Assembly: GCA_006384855.1 (NCBI GenBank)
Contig: VCJN01000968.1
Span: 32,399-96,398 of the forward strand
Length of the DNA stretch: 64,000 nucleotides
Reading direction: 5' to 3'
Origin: Tetraselmis striata
Lineage: Eukaryota > Chlorophyta > Chlorodendrophyceae > Chlorodendrales > Chlorodendraceae
Each line of letters begins with the position of its first letter. The first letter of the stretch is position 1. Positions 45,101 to 56,300 of this stretch are shown here, in pieces. Both the position numbers and the translations under genes were made by a program. Under the pieces are notes generated by a model. That model had not been told where the DNA came from. It did no database searches and worked only from the letters and a program-made list of their open reading frames with translations.

Positions 45101-46285
45101 GACCAGTATACAAGCCCTGCAATATGAGATGGCGACATCCAAATCCCATCAGCACTTTTTCGGGCTTGATATCTCAGAACCCACAAGCAGGCTCATTTTC
45201 CGTGGCCGCCTATTGAGATACCCCCATCGATGTGTCGGATGTAAATAGTGGCGAAACGATCGATTTGCCGCCGCCAAATCACGTGCGAGTGCACGTCAGT
45301 CTACCTGTAGCGACTGGAGTGTGTGTACTTAAGCGCCGAGTACCGGGTATAAATTCCTACTGTAATATTATCGTCCATGCTTATTAATATCATTTATATA
45401 TCGTGCTGACCGCTACCATAATCGTACGGTTCCTGCAGTACGCAGGCCATGCCCGCACGCGTATGATTGGCCCGTCAAATCTGTGTACCCTGGAGTCCCA
45501 CTCAATCAGAAACCCTGGGTGGTCATGGTTAGCCCGGGGCTCAATTGCACTGCCGCCCCTGGCGGCCCTATGATCCGCGGCGGGTGAATGCCCCATACAG
45601 GAGCGCCGGGCACATGAGAGGGGGGGGGGGGGGGGGGGGGCTATCAAAATCCTGAACGTTCAACTCGGTACTCGAGCAATTCTTTGTATACGAGATACAT
45701 GCTCTCTATAAATCAAAAAAAAAATCGTCATGAATATTTTGTTCATCCGTGATATATCAACATATGTACGATTTGCCATTGCTTTTGTCGCGCATATAGT
45801 GTACCATCATTAAAACGCGTGTACACTTTGCCAATAAATTACATATCCAGTCAATACTAATATATATTATGGCTTGGTGTGAGGGTGTGTGAGCCACGCC
45901 ATGAAGGCTTCTGTCTGACAGCCGGGGGTGTGGGTGGCAGGGAGACGGGTGCGACGTCTGGCTGTACCACGTGATGAAGCAGCCGCTGGACAGCGCGCTG
46001 TCCGTGGCGGGGCGCCGGCTGGACACGCTCGTGGGGAAGTTCATGTCGTCCGGAGCGGTGCAGCGGGCGTCGGAAACGGCCGAGGGGGCGGGCGTCAAGC
46101 TGGACGTCAGCTACGGCGCCGCGCCGGTGGAGGCCGCCTTCATGAGCTCGCTGGCCAGGTTCTTGGAGAGCCGGGCGGGGAGGCGCGTGGCGGCGCAGCA
46201 TGCCGGCTGGGGCGACCCCTTCAACGGCCCCTGCCGGTGGCTGCTGCAGCCCGTGGAATGGATGGGCTGCGGGGGCTGCACGTAA
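42164..46285 (+). CDS. Unrecognised multi-exon protein (~515 aa)
   Basis: Four blocks join cleanly: 42164-42698, 42812-43198, 43983-44294 and 45941-46285, the last three joins all phase 0 with GT-AG. I do not recognise the family. The N-terminal part has KVLYNAASVNRAEVALFTEL and LATLGLSYMTCERRHNTVPL. The middle has SELVKFATETAMLIVQCTKA, KPRYLFSIKIQQQ, a helical MAILNACCTNPGAAHPTIEA region and FFWELHGQQHIAMAWSDSS. The third block has ALMFCDPEFREACPVNQPGM and CESVCVCACIHMGEGNHVAI. The C-terminus ends PVEWMGCGGCT. No signal peptide or membrane segment is obvious. Within the first block the frame must shift by one near 42432-42441 (around CTAGGGTTCCCAG) to pass from one coding frame to the next, so there is an indel, an error or an unusual intron there. 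The start could be upstream of 42164. A C-tract follows the donor of block 1 and the stop codon. Confidence 0.6.
44612..45190. repeat. Diverged direct duplication in the last intron of the unrecognised gene
   Basis: About 140 bp at 44612-44755 recur at 45052-45180. Shared blocks include GACAGTACC, GTACAGTCCT, GCCCGGTTCAGACC, ATACAAGC and CGAGCTTGATATCTCA / CGGGCTTGATATCTCA. No coding content. Confidence 0.75.
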
Positions 46286-47476
46286 TCCCCCCCCCCCCCC
46301 CCCCCCCGCGCGAGAGCCCCCGCTGCGGCATCGGCATCGCCTCCAACCACCCGCACGATCGTGAAACTGAAGTTGGTCACAACGTGCTAGTCTGCTGCTC
46401 TCCACCGCCCAGACTGAGTTGATCTTTCTCCGACCGCCAATGGGAAACACAATGTGTTGTTACCGTTCAAGCTGCCGGCCATCCTCCTGCGTGTCCAAGC
46501 CCCTCCTCCGTCATCCAAGGAGACTTCTCGCAGGCTTCAGCAGCTGCTTTGGGGCTGCGCTCTTATGTGCGATACCTCCCACGCGTTCCACCAGGTGAAT
46601 AAAAGACAATGCCGCCGTGGCAAGGTTGCTATAAACCTCGGCTGAGAATAAATCCGATCGTGAGCACCTCTGCCTCGTGTGACTGCATCCAAGGCGCATC
46701 TCGCGGTGGCGGGGGAGGTGCTCCAGCATGCGTGCACGACCGCGCAAAACGCCCTTGGTGCAACGGCGGCTTCGCCTCCCGCCCCTCTCTGCCACCCCCC
46801 CCTGCCGCCGATTCAATAGAGGAGCCGCAGCGCGCAGCATGGCGCCCCACTAATGGAGGAGCCCTGCGCATTGGAGGGGGGCGCTTCCAGCGGGGTGGGG
46901 CTGCCTGGCACGCCGCAAGCGTGGGCGCCTGTCATTGGGCCCAGGGGCAGCGCCCCAGCAGCAGGCGGCGCCCCGGGAGGCGCCCAGACTGGGGGCGGCA
47001 TGCTTGCTCCCTGCGCGCGCTGGATGCCCTGGTTGGGGGGAGCGGGGCGTGCTTGCATTGGCACTTCTGGGGCAGTGCTGACGACCCACCGGTAGGCATG
47101 ATCCGTGCCAACATGCCCTACGTTAGACCCAGGGGTTCCAGGGACCCCCCCCCCCCCTGTGTCCCCCCCAATGCCTGGCGATCCCGTAGACAGGGGTTTT
47201 GGGGGGGGGGGGGGGGGGGGGAGAGGGGGCTAATGGGCGCGTGAACACCCCGGGCTACCCACTTGCCCCGCCAGCCGGCCGCTTGGCCTCCTCCCCGGGG
47301 CCCCTGGCTCGATGCTGCCCAGGGCGCAGCCCCTTGCAGGGATCCCTCCTCCGTGTCACACCGCCACAGATGGACTGCTGGCCAGGGATGCGCTTGGCTC
47401 TGCTCAAGTATCCCCCCCCCCCCCCTCCCTCCCTTTGTACCCACCTTGCGGAAGGCAAAAGCAGCTGACGGATGGG

Positions 47477-47511
<35 letters not shown>

Positions 47512-47757
47512 GGGCAGGGTGGCGTGCTTCTCGGTCGCAGGGGGGCAGAGGCTGGTGGCACACTAAGGGGTGGTTTAAAGCTGCGGGAGGGGCGGGGCAG
47601 CCTGGCGGTCGACTCTGCGCTACGGCGCCGCTCCCGACCGCCGCTGCTCCCTGCTCACAGGGCGGCGCCGGGAGGGGCCAGAGACGCTGGAACCTAGGGT
47701 AGGTTCGGGTGGGGGGAGAAGGGGGGGGGGGGGGGGGGGCGGCATGCCCGGAATGGA
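46286..47757. other. Convergent intergenic, homopolymer-rich
   Basis: C-run at 46288-46307 right after the upstream gene's stop, further C/G-runs near 47147, 47202-47221, 47411 and 47480-47508, and a G-run at 47718-47738 adjoining the LSM8 stop. Pro-rich frames near 46850-47110 have no recognisable motif. No gene called. Confidence 0.5.
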
Positions 47758-48746
47758 TCAGCTGTGCACGACGGGCTTGAGCGGCGCGGCGCGGATGGCG
47801 GACAGGTCGATCTGCGAGTCCAGCTCCTCGTCCAGCTCCCCCACCACCGCTCTGCACAGACACGCGACAGCCGGCCGGCGGGAAGGCGCGCAGGGGAGGG
47901 GGGGGGGAGAATCGTCACCACACAGCAGACCCCAGCCAGCCAGCCAGGCGACCAGAGATATCCAGTCGCGGCGCCCCACAGCAGCAGCAGCAGCAGCCGG
48001 AGCAGGAGAGGAGGCAAGGTGGGCCGGAGGGGGGGGGGGGGGGGGGGCGCAAGGTGGGCCAGGGGGGGGGCACGCACACGTTGTCGCCCCGGATGAGGTA
48101 GAGGCCCAGCACCAGCTGCTCCACCCCGCTCTGCGGGGGCGAGGGCACCGTGGCGCCGCGGATTCAGGCGCGCCCCCGCCGCCAACTCCCCCCGCCCCCC
48201 CCCCCCCCCCACCCCCAGGGAGCCTGAGGCCCCGCTCTCTTCCGCCACGCTGCAAGTGTCTTCGCATGGCTCGGGGGACACAGTGTGGCTGCACGGACTG
48301 GAGCGGGCGGGTCGGGCCACAGGGGGGGGGATAGTTTAAGGGGGGGCGACCTTGGTGGAGTACACGCGCTCGTGGCACTCGTCCACGATGAGGTTGTTCG
48401 TCTGGTCGTACCCCTTCAGGATCCCCTGCGCAGCCGGAACGGGACGGCAGAGGCGCCCCGGACGCGAGGCGTCAGGCCCGGCAAGCAGGGGCTGAGGCAA
48501 GGAGGCAGGCCGGCGTGGCCTCCATTCCGCTGGGGATGTGTTGCGCAGGGGACGGGGGTGGCGCACTCACGATGATGTTCCGCCCGTCGTTGGTGATGAC
48601 GGAGATGGTGGCTGGGGCGGCGCAGGAGTGGCAGGGGCACAGCGGCGGGTCGTCAGGGCGCCGGCAGCAGGAGGGGCCGGGAGGTAGATGGGAGAGACGG
48701 GGGGGCGCTCACTGTCCATCAGGTTGGCTAGGCTGGTGTCCCCCAT
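47758..48746 (-). CDS. LSM8: U6 snRNA-associated Sm-like protein LSm8 (5 exons)
   Basis: Nuclear member of the LSm2-8 ring that binds the 3' end of U6 snRNA; LSm8 distinguishes this ring from the cytoplasmic LSm1-7 decapping ring. Exons 48746-48713, 48611-48571, 48425-48351, 48130-48078 and 47851-47758 total 297 nt, giving 98 aa with consistent phases. Sm1 motif: ISVITNDGRNIIGILKGYDQ, then TNNLIVDECHERVYS. Sm2 motif: LGLYLIRGDNVAVVGELD. The ending ...IRAAPLKPVVHS matches the conserved LSm8 tail 'IRAEPLNSVAH'. The length is normal for the family. Several introns begin with donor plus C-rich tract. It is transcribed in the same direction as IMP1, 1.9 kb downstream of it. Confidence 0.95.
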
Positions 48747-48822
48747 GGTGCCTGTCGCTCAGCCGCCGCCCCCGCCTGGACTGGTCTGCGGGTATTAAGC
48801 CAGCAGCCAGCCATGGCGGAAG

Positions 48823-48854
<32 letters not shown>

Positions 48855-50689
48855 GAGCAGTCAGGCGCCCATCGGAGGTCCCGGGCCGCATTTTGCCGCC
48901 ATGGCAGCTGCTGCTGACCCCCTCCACCCCCCCCCCCCCCCGCTCCCAAAAAAACCAGCAGCCCGACGGGGGAAGCATCGGGTCCTGAGCTGCGCGGGGG
49001 GTGGCGGGGGGGAGGGGGGGGGGGGGGTGGTCGGTGGCGCCCAATCCCTCCCGCGGCAACGCCGGTAGCGCAGGGGCTCCCCGACTATACTGCAGCCCAG
49101 TGGCGGTCAACCAATTCCACCCCCCCCCCCCCCCCCCCCCCCCCCGTCCGCCCCTCTCCCCTGCCCGTCATCTACATGCTCGCGCGAGCGGTGGGCGCAA
49201 AGGGCGGCAGCGTACCCGGCAGCGATGGGTCGACTTCAGCGGGAGGGCGCAGAAACTGCTGTAGATCGGATCAGAGAAGTGTCCCAAGGGCTGCTCTGGG
49301 GGGCGCCAACGGAGTGTAGGTGGTGAGAGTGGCTTTTGAGGCGCGTGAGAGTGGGCAGCCGGTTGCTGGCTGGTGGTGGTATGCCGGTGCTGCCGCGTGT
49401 GATGATTATGCTGGTGAACAGCAGGTGAGGGCGATGGCGACAGCAGCTCGACCTCAGCCGTCCCCCCGTCCGCCTGCGCGCCTCAATTATAATGAAGTCC
49501 ATCACCATCCGCGCGCTGCTTTTAGGAAGAGCTCAAAGATTACATTCAGTCACTGCACGGATTAATTGCGACACAGGGTACGACCATCTGGAATTGATAT
49601 TGCTGGTCCTTACCGGTAACAGTAGTCTATAGATTGTGCTGATGCGGTGACGGAGGATGACGAATTTATTCCCCGTCGATGTCAATCTACTACAGGTGAG
49701 GGCTCGGGGTCGTCGCGGACGATTTTCGACCGGGACGATTTCGATTTTGCGTATTTGGGAATGAAAAGTCCCTAGCAGCGGAAATGCTGTGCCGCGCCGC
49801 ATTTTTCTGCGTTTAACAGCAGCATACCAGGATACAGTCGCTATTTGTCGCTACAGGACAGATTAAATGCATCAGGCACTCGCGATTAGATTCGAATTCT
49901 CTTTCCAATATCGGGACGCGACGCGAGAAAGAGAATTCGAATTTAATCGCGCGACGACGACGTGTATGCACGCAGCAGCGCCGCCACATATACAGCAGGC
50001 CACAAAAGTCTGCATGTTTATGGGCGTGCTTGGGCTTGTGGCGCTTCTAGTCAATAAACGCATGCAAAACCTATGCCGTTGCGGTCATTGCGTGAATCCT
50101 CGTGAAAGGGCGTGCAGATGGTAAGCTAGGGTCAATGCGACGGTGTGCGGTGCGCGCGTGGCACCTATCATTTGGCAATATCAGTGAAACAGGTGTTGGG
50201 AAACGGGATTGTGGCCGCACGGCGCGCCGACATTTGAACATAAAGAATTGTGTTTTCTCCGTGTGCGTGATAGGTATAGCTTTGGCACTTAAAAGCAGTG
50301 GCGTTGTCCTCCTCCTCCCCCTCCTCCGCCCCATCCACATCCAATCCCCATCCTGGCCCCCCTCCTCTTCCTCCTCCGCCTCCTCCGCCCTTCTTTGGCG
50401 CGGGGGCAAAATATAGCAAACCCTAGCGGAGCATGGTTAGGTTATTACTGCTTGTCGGTGGGGGCAACAAGACCCTGGGCTATGCATTGGAAGGATGGGG
50501 ATCTGGGAGTACTGCAGCTGTTTCCTGCTTTACATACATCATCACGGCTCCGCCAGATGGGTTTCAGAGCAAGGGGGGGGGGGGGGGGGGGGCACGCCAT
50601 CAGCTCTCCGGCTTCATCTGGCAGCTGATGCCAGACTCAGCGGCGGATGCCTGCCCAGCACCGCCTGCCTCCACTGCGCACCCCGCAGC
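48747..50689. other. Intergenic between IMP1 and LSM8
   Basis: No gene recognised. It includes long G- and C-runs (48824-48851, 48930-48942, 49123-49145), a 25-bp near-perfect inverted repeat at 49881-49951 and a CT-rich stretch (50320-50395). The LSM8 promoter should lie in the left part. Confidence 0.5.
49881..49951. repeat. 25-bp inverted repeat with 21-bp spacer
   Basis: Arm 49881-49905 (CGCGATTAGATTCGAATTCT...) pairs with 49927-49951 with a single mismatch. It contains TTCGAA and GAATTC palindromes. It is a potential hairpin or a small element relic. Confidence 0.9.
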
Positions 50690-52373
50690 CTACGCGTCGC
50701 TCCCCGGCCCGAACCACTTGCCGCCCCACCTGGGCGGCGCCGGCGCCGGGACGCTGGAGGCGACAAAGCCAACCTGGGACGGCGGCCACAGCTGCCCCAC
50801 CACACACGGGAGGCGCCATGTCAGCGGCGACGCGCGGCGGGTGAGCGCCAGGGCCTGCGTGAGAGTCGCGGCCGAGCGGGCGAAGGGGGGCCGCGCGCAC
50901 CTGGTAGACCACCCTGCCCCGCACCAGCGCCTGCGGGACGGGCCCGTACAGCCGCGAGTCGCGCGAGTTGTCCGCGTTGTCGCCCTGAGTGCGGCCGAGG
51001 GGGGCCATCAGATCAGTGCCTCCCGACTCCCGGCGCACCCACAACGCCAATCACGCGCTGGTTGCGGTCAACATGTCATCCCTCACAGCGTTTGCATTGA
51101 CCATCGGCCCGCGGGTTCGATCCCCGGTCCGATGCAAACTCTATGTTGGGGGCAGCCACCGGGCAACAACCTCTCATGCCTCACCGCCATCATCATTCAT
51201 TATGCGATGATCGACAAAGGTGTGGACGGTCGCCATGCCATCCCCAGCATGGACCTCACTGATGATGATGATGCGCATGATGAGCATGATGATGCTATGC
51301 GTGTCTTCGTTGTGGATGGTGCGCTCGTTGAAAATGCGGTCCAGGGGTGTCCCGAGCATGAGCGCCGAGGTGAGAGAGGGCGCAGGGGGGGGGGGGGGGG
51401 GGCTCACCTGCAGCCAGATGTGACCCGGCGGGACGATGGTCTCCTTCCCCGGCAGCCCTGGCCCTGCAGCCGGACCAGGCAGTCAGGCGGTATTCACCAA
51501 CCCAGTGAGAGCGCATGGCGTTTAGCAGGAAGGGATGGGGGGGGGGGGGGGGGGGGAGGGAGGGGGGGGGGGGGGGGGGGGGGCGCACCATCCGGCGCCT
51601 GCACTATCCTGTCCCCCGGCATCCCCGTCACCCGCTTGCACACCGTGAAGCGCACGTCCACCGGGCTCGTGGCAATCACCACATCGCCTGCGCCGCGCAA
51701 GAGAGCCGTCTCAGCGCGCGGTGGGCCGTCGCAGCGGGGCAGGTGTGGTGGGCTTTCCTGCTGGGTATGTGCGCCATCACGGACATGGCCGGAATGGTGC
51801 GGCGTGCCCTCCTCTCCGTCATGGCTGGGCATGATGGACCCGCCCCACCCGCGCGCCCGCGTTGCCCGTGTGCTTGGGGGAATGCGCCATGTGCCATGTA
51901 CGCTCTGACTATCGAGGCCCGGCGATGATGGCATCCAGGACCAGGGCCGGGGGGGGGGGGGGGGGGGCGCACCGAGCCCGAGCTTCCCCAGCCGCGGCGA
52001 CACCTGCTCCGTCACCACCAGCGAGCCGTCCTTCTCTAGCGTCGGCATCATGGAGGGGCCCACGCACTGCGGTGCATAGCGCAGCCGGCGCATGCACGCA
52101 TCAATGCATCGCGCGCTTGGCCGCTTGGTGTACCCCCCCCCCCCCCCCCCTTCCATCTTCCTCGATGTGTGCAACCACGCAGGAGTGCTGAGAGCGTGAT
52201 GGGGGGAACGGGGTGGGGGGGGGGGGGGGGGGGGGGCGCACGATGGACAGGTCCACGAGATACTCCGAGATGCAGTGCACCGCGCAGTAGAATTGCACGA
52301 TGTTGGTGGCCACGCTGGTGAAGTAGGGCACATCCTGCCGCAGCAGCCGCCAGAAGCCGGGCTTGGCGGCCAT
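50690..52373 (-). CDS. IMP1: Mitochondrial inner membrane protease subunit 1 (signal peptidase S26)
   Basis: Type I signal-peptidase-like serine protease that trims intermembrane-space sorting signals. Exons 52373-52242, 52066-51973, 51687-51589, 51463-51408, 50984-50901 and 50791-50690 total 567 nt, giving 188 aa, all phases consistent. Exon 1 carries the N-terminal membrane region (VPYFTSVATNIVQFYCAVHC). The catalytic Ser49 is in CVGPSMMPTL and the general base Lys93 in VCKRVTGMPGD. The IMP1-type box [26 protein letters not shown] follows, then a tail starting LWPPS, matching the family's conserved WPP. The Ser/Lys dyad and substrate-pocket motifs are intact. Its partner IMP2 is not in the window. 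Four of five introns open with donor plus long C-tract. Confidence 0.94.
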
Positions 52374-53367
52374 CGTGTCTCGCGGGCCGCCCGCCCGCCC
52401 CGCCCCCGCCCGGCTAGTCAGCCGCCAGCGGTGAGCCGGGCGGTGGGGCAGCAGCTATGAATGCCAGGAGGGTAGATAGCTGTCGCTGGCGGCGCATTTA
52501 GGTGTCTCCGCCCGTGTGCTTGCCTCAAGTTACGATGTACACGTGGGTCAGCCGGCAGCTAGCGACTCGCTCGGTGTCATCCCGCCGTGCTGACGTGCTC
52601 TGTCTGCCTTGCTGGTATACAAGCAAGCGGGTTCGATTTCGATTTTGTAAGTTACCCAGGAAGTCGCTACATAAAATATACTGTATTCGATCTTGTGTGT
52701 TACCGGCATAAACCAGAGCAGTAGGGCAGCAGCAAGCTAGAATGTACACCAAAACAGAAGAATACCGGCTGAATAACGGAAGATCGGATGGCGGCTGTGG
52801 CGGGTGTCAAAGATGAATAAAACGGGCGAACGAAATAGTAGCGCTACCCGGGTAGCAGATAAATAGTCACTAGTGCTACATAGCGACCCGACAGTCACTC
52901 CCGGTTATTCTCATCATCGATACAGTCGTATGGTGGGGTTGGCTATTCGCCACCAGCAAGGATTAGTCGCCATGCTGCCCCGAGGGCGAAAAATGTTTTC
53001 TTTATAAATATATCTTCCGCACAGATTCGCGCTACCGTACGGGTACATTAATCAATATACATAAGTATTCTGGGTGACGCTTCGTGTCATTCAACAGGCG
53101 GCTGGCAACAGTGATCACTATGCCTGCCGCAGGCACAGAACCACACAGCAACATATACCGCTAATATATTCATTATCTTCCCTGGATCCTCTGACAGATC
53201 AACGACGTGAAAATCGGGGCATGGTCGGGCGCAGCAATCTTGGGGCGAGCCACTGGCGACGTCGCATTCAGCCGCAAGTGCCTTATTATTTTCCCGACTG
53301 TAATCGCGAATTGTCAGCGATCCGAGGTTGCGCTGTCTCGATTTAATCGTTAAGCTCTGGTCGCTCG
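52374..53367. promoter_or_regulatory. Divergent intergenic region (IMP1 / ThDP enzyme)
   Basis: About 1 kb between two divergent start codons, presumed to hold both promoters. No coding frame of interest. AGTCGCTA occurs at about 52662. No defined promoter element recognised. Confidence 0.4.
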
Positions 53368-56300
53368 ATGGCATCGAACAGCAACAGCGGACCAGCGATG
53401 AGCAGTGGCGCTGAGGTACTGCTGGGAGCGGCAGTGGATGCCGGCGTGGAGGTGGTGTTCGCGAACCCGGGCACGACCGAGATGTGGCTCGTCGGCGCGC
53501 TGGACAGCCTGGCCGGCCGCCTGCGGCCGGTGCTGTGCCTGGCGGAGACCGTCGCTACCGGCGCCGCGGACGGCTATGCTCGGCTCGCGCGCAAACCAGC
53601 CGCCACAATTCTGCACCTGGTAATCGTGTTATGCATCATCGCTCTGTGTCGCCGGCCCTGTCAAGAGCTGCACTACTACGACTGCCCAGGCTTTGATATG
53701 TGACAATACGTACGCAGCATGTTGCAATCTGTCAATATTCACGCGAGGTTCGTTCAACGCGGGCGGAATGATCTAAGATCGGCATTGAGTTGCTTTGAGC
53801 AATTGCCAGGCCCCTTGCTGTATTGCTTCGACCCGTTGTCAGTAGTACACCGCTACGCGGGAATAGTTGGGTTGGTTGTGCACCTTATTTCTAACACACT
53901 TCAATGATATATCAAGATATTGGTGACGAAGACGTACCTTTAGCAGATATTGTAGTGACTACGTCGTGCACCAAAACGCGCAAGGCAAAAGGCAGCGGCG
54001 GCGGGAAACTAGTGGCACTACAAGAGTGCCGGTTTTAGAAGGTCTGCCGACTGAGGCGGCTATCTGACATACCGAGCTAAACGACGACCGGCGCCCTTGG
54101 GATCGCCGAGGTCGTCGCAACACCGCATATTCCGGCACTGATAATTGCCGCCGGGCCGCTTGCTTCAATGTCACAGTCGCATCCATGACGACTTAGGTAG
54201 CGCTCACGAACACGTTGTGCGTCGATGCAGGGGCCCGGGCTGGCCAACGGAGTTGCCAACCTGCACAACGCACGCCGTGCAGAGAGCCCCGTCCTCAACA
54301 TCGTCGGCGACATGGCGCAGTGGCACGCCGGCGCAGATCCTCTCCTCGCCATGGACATCCAGGCGCGCCCCGACCATTGCTGTTGGACGTCGACTGCCTG
54401 CACTTACGGGACGATACATGAATACCTTCGGGAAAAGGCATGTCAGTGTGCTGCGCCACGTGTTGATGAGGAGCGAGTCACTGTTTATTTGATATTAATT
54501 GGCGAAGTTCATCTTGCAGACTCCCTCTCCCAGCATCGCCGATACATGTGTACTTAACCTGCGGCGTACTAAAGACACGCCGGCATGTGCCAGTCTGACC
54601 AACGTCAGCTCTCGCGTGGATGTGTAACCACATCTGATCAGCCGCGAACTTTCACCGGACAGCATGTTGACAATACTTTGGACCCCGCTGGCATTATACC
54701 GTCATTCGTGGGCCATGCGGGATTAATTTTGCATCCTGCATTACGGCGCCTGGAGTGGGATCACCTCGCCCAGCCCTCAATCCCGTCCAACATATTCACA
54801 GATCCAATATGTATCTCCCTATAATCTTTTTACAATGATGGCCGTTTTTTAATTGCCAGCATCGCGAGGAACGGGTGCTGCACGCATTAAGAGGCGTGAA
54901 CTATTATCATCGTTATTATTCTTACAGCTATTCACTATGGTAAAGACTGACACCCTACCGGTGCTGTCATGACACCCGCAATCACCCCGATGCGACATAG
55001 GTTATGGGGCGAGTAGGCATGCTGGCAGCTTGATGCCACAGTAGACTGAAGGACAAGCAGCTTCACAGCCGGCCGCTAACACGGCGGTGGCCGCTACCCC
55101 TCCGGTCCGTAGGGGCTCGCCGCCACGGTGTCCCGCTACGTGGCCCGCCCGCTGACCCTGCCCGCCGCCATCAGCGACCTCGGCTCGGCCATGCGCATGA
55201 TGAGCCGCCCGGCGTCCCCGGACAGCAACCACGAAGAGGCGCGCGCCCCCGTGGGCGGCAAGATCGCGACTTTCATCCTGCCTCACGACGTCTCCTGGGA
55301 GGCTGCGGCCAGCCGGGCGGCAGCCGCCGCCCCGCCCGCCGCCCCCAACGGCAGCAGCCTCACCGGCGCCCAGATGGGGGCGCTGCGCGACTTCATCCGC
55401 CAGTGCGCGGAGGCCATGGGCCGCGCGGGCCGCGGCAAGGTTGCGCTGTACCTCGGCGGAGAGGCGCTGCTGGCGCCAGGTGCGCGCGCCTCCCATGCAG
55501 CCGGAGCCCATGCCACTGCCTACCCAACCCCACATCCCATGCCCCTGCTCCGTGCCCATGCCGTGTCGTGACGTGTGGCATGTCCGTGTTCAAAGCATGC
55601 GATGCCATGGAAGTACCCTCGATCTTCACGGATGTACCATGCCTATGTGTATCTCCCCGCACGTGTCTGATCGGTACAGCATGGCCCCGCCAGGCATGCA
55701 TGGCGTGATGACAGCGTCCATCAATGCCATTCCCACAATGCACATATGTGTATGTATACCCGTATGCATATCCGTGTGTACATGTATCTGTTAATCATCT
55801 ATCTATAGATGTGTATAGATATAGATATATAGGTATGGATATCAATGAGTAGATACTTGTGATTCATATTTATATATCGGATATGGATATTATACTTGTA
55901 ATTCATATGGTTTGCCTGAATCACCCTCATGCCGCATGTCTGACATGATTATGCGCCGAGGATCAGACTCACGCACAAGATAGTGATTGCGCGCTTGCTG
56001 CTGCCGCCGTGCGACCGCAGAGCTCACGCTGGCGGGGAAGGTGGCCGCCGCGACGGGCGCGGTGCTGATGTGCGAGAACGCCTTTGCGCGCGTGGACCGC
56101 GGCGCGGGGCTGCCGGTGCTGCGGCGGCTGCCGTACTTCCCGCAGGAGGCGGCCGCGGCCCTCGCGCCCTTCAAGATGGTCGTCACCGTCGGCACGCGCC
56201 GCCCCGTGGCGATGTTTGGCTACAAGTGCGCGCCTCCCTCTGCCCCTGGCTGTATGTGACTTGGTACCAGTCAAATATCCTATATAAAAACAGGAAACCC

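Noticed and set aside
46609-47244. 211-codon plus ORF in the convergent region
   Set aside because: Low-complexity Arg/Pro/Gly composition through homopolymer runs, no motif.
50433-51908. Longest open frame in the window (491 codons, plus strand)
   Set aside because: It runs antisense through four IMP1 exons and their homopolymer introns; IMP1 on the minus strand is supported by exact family motifs and phase-consistent exons.
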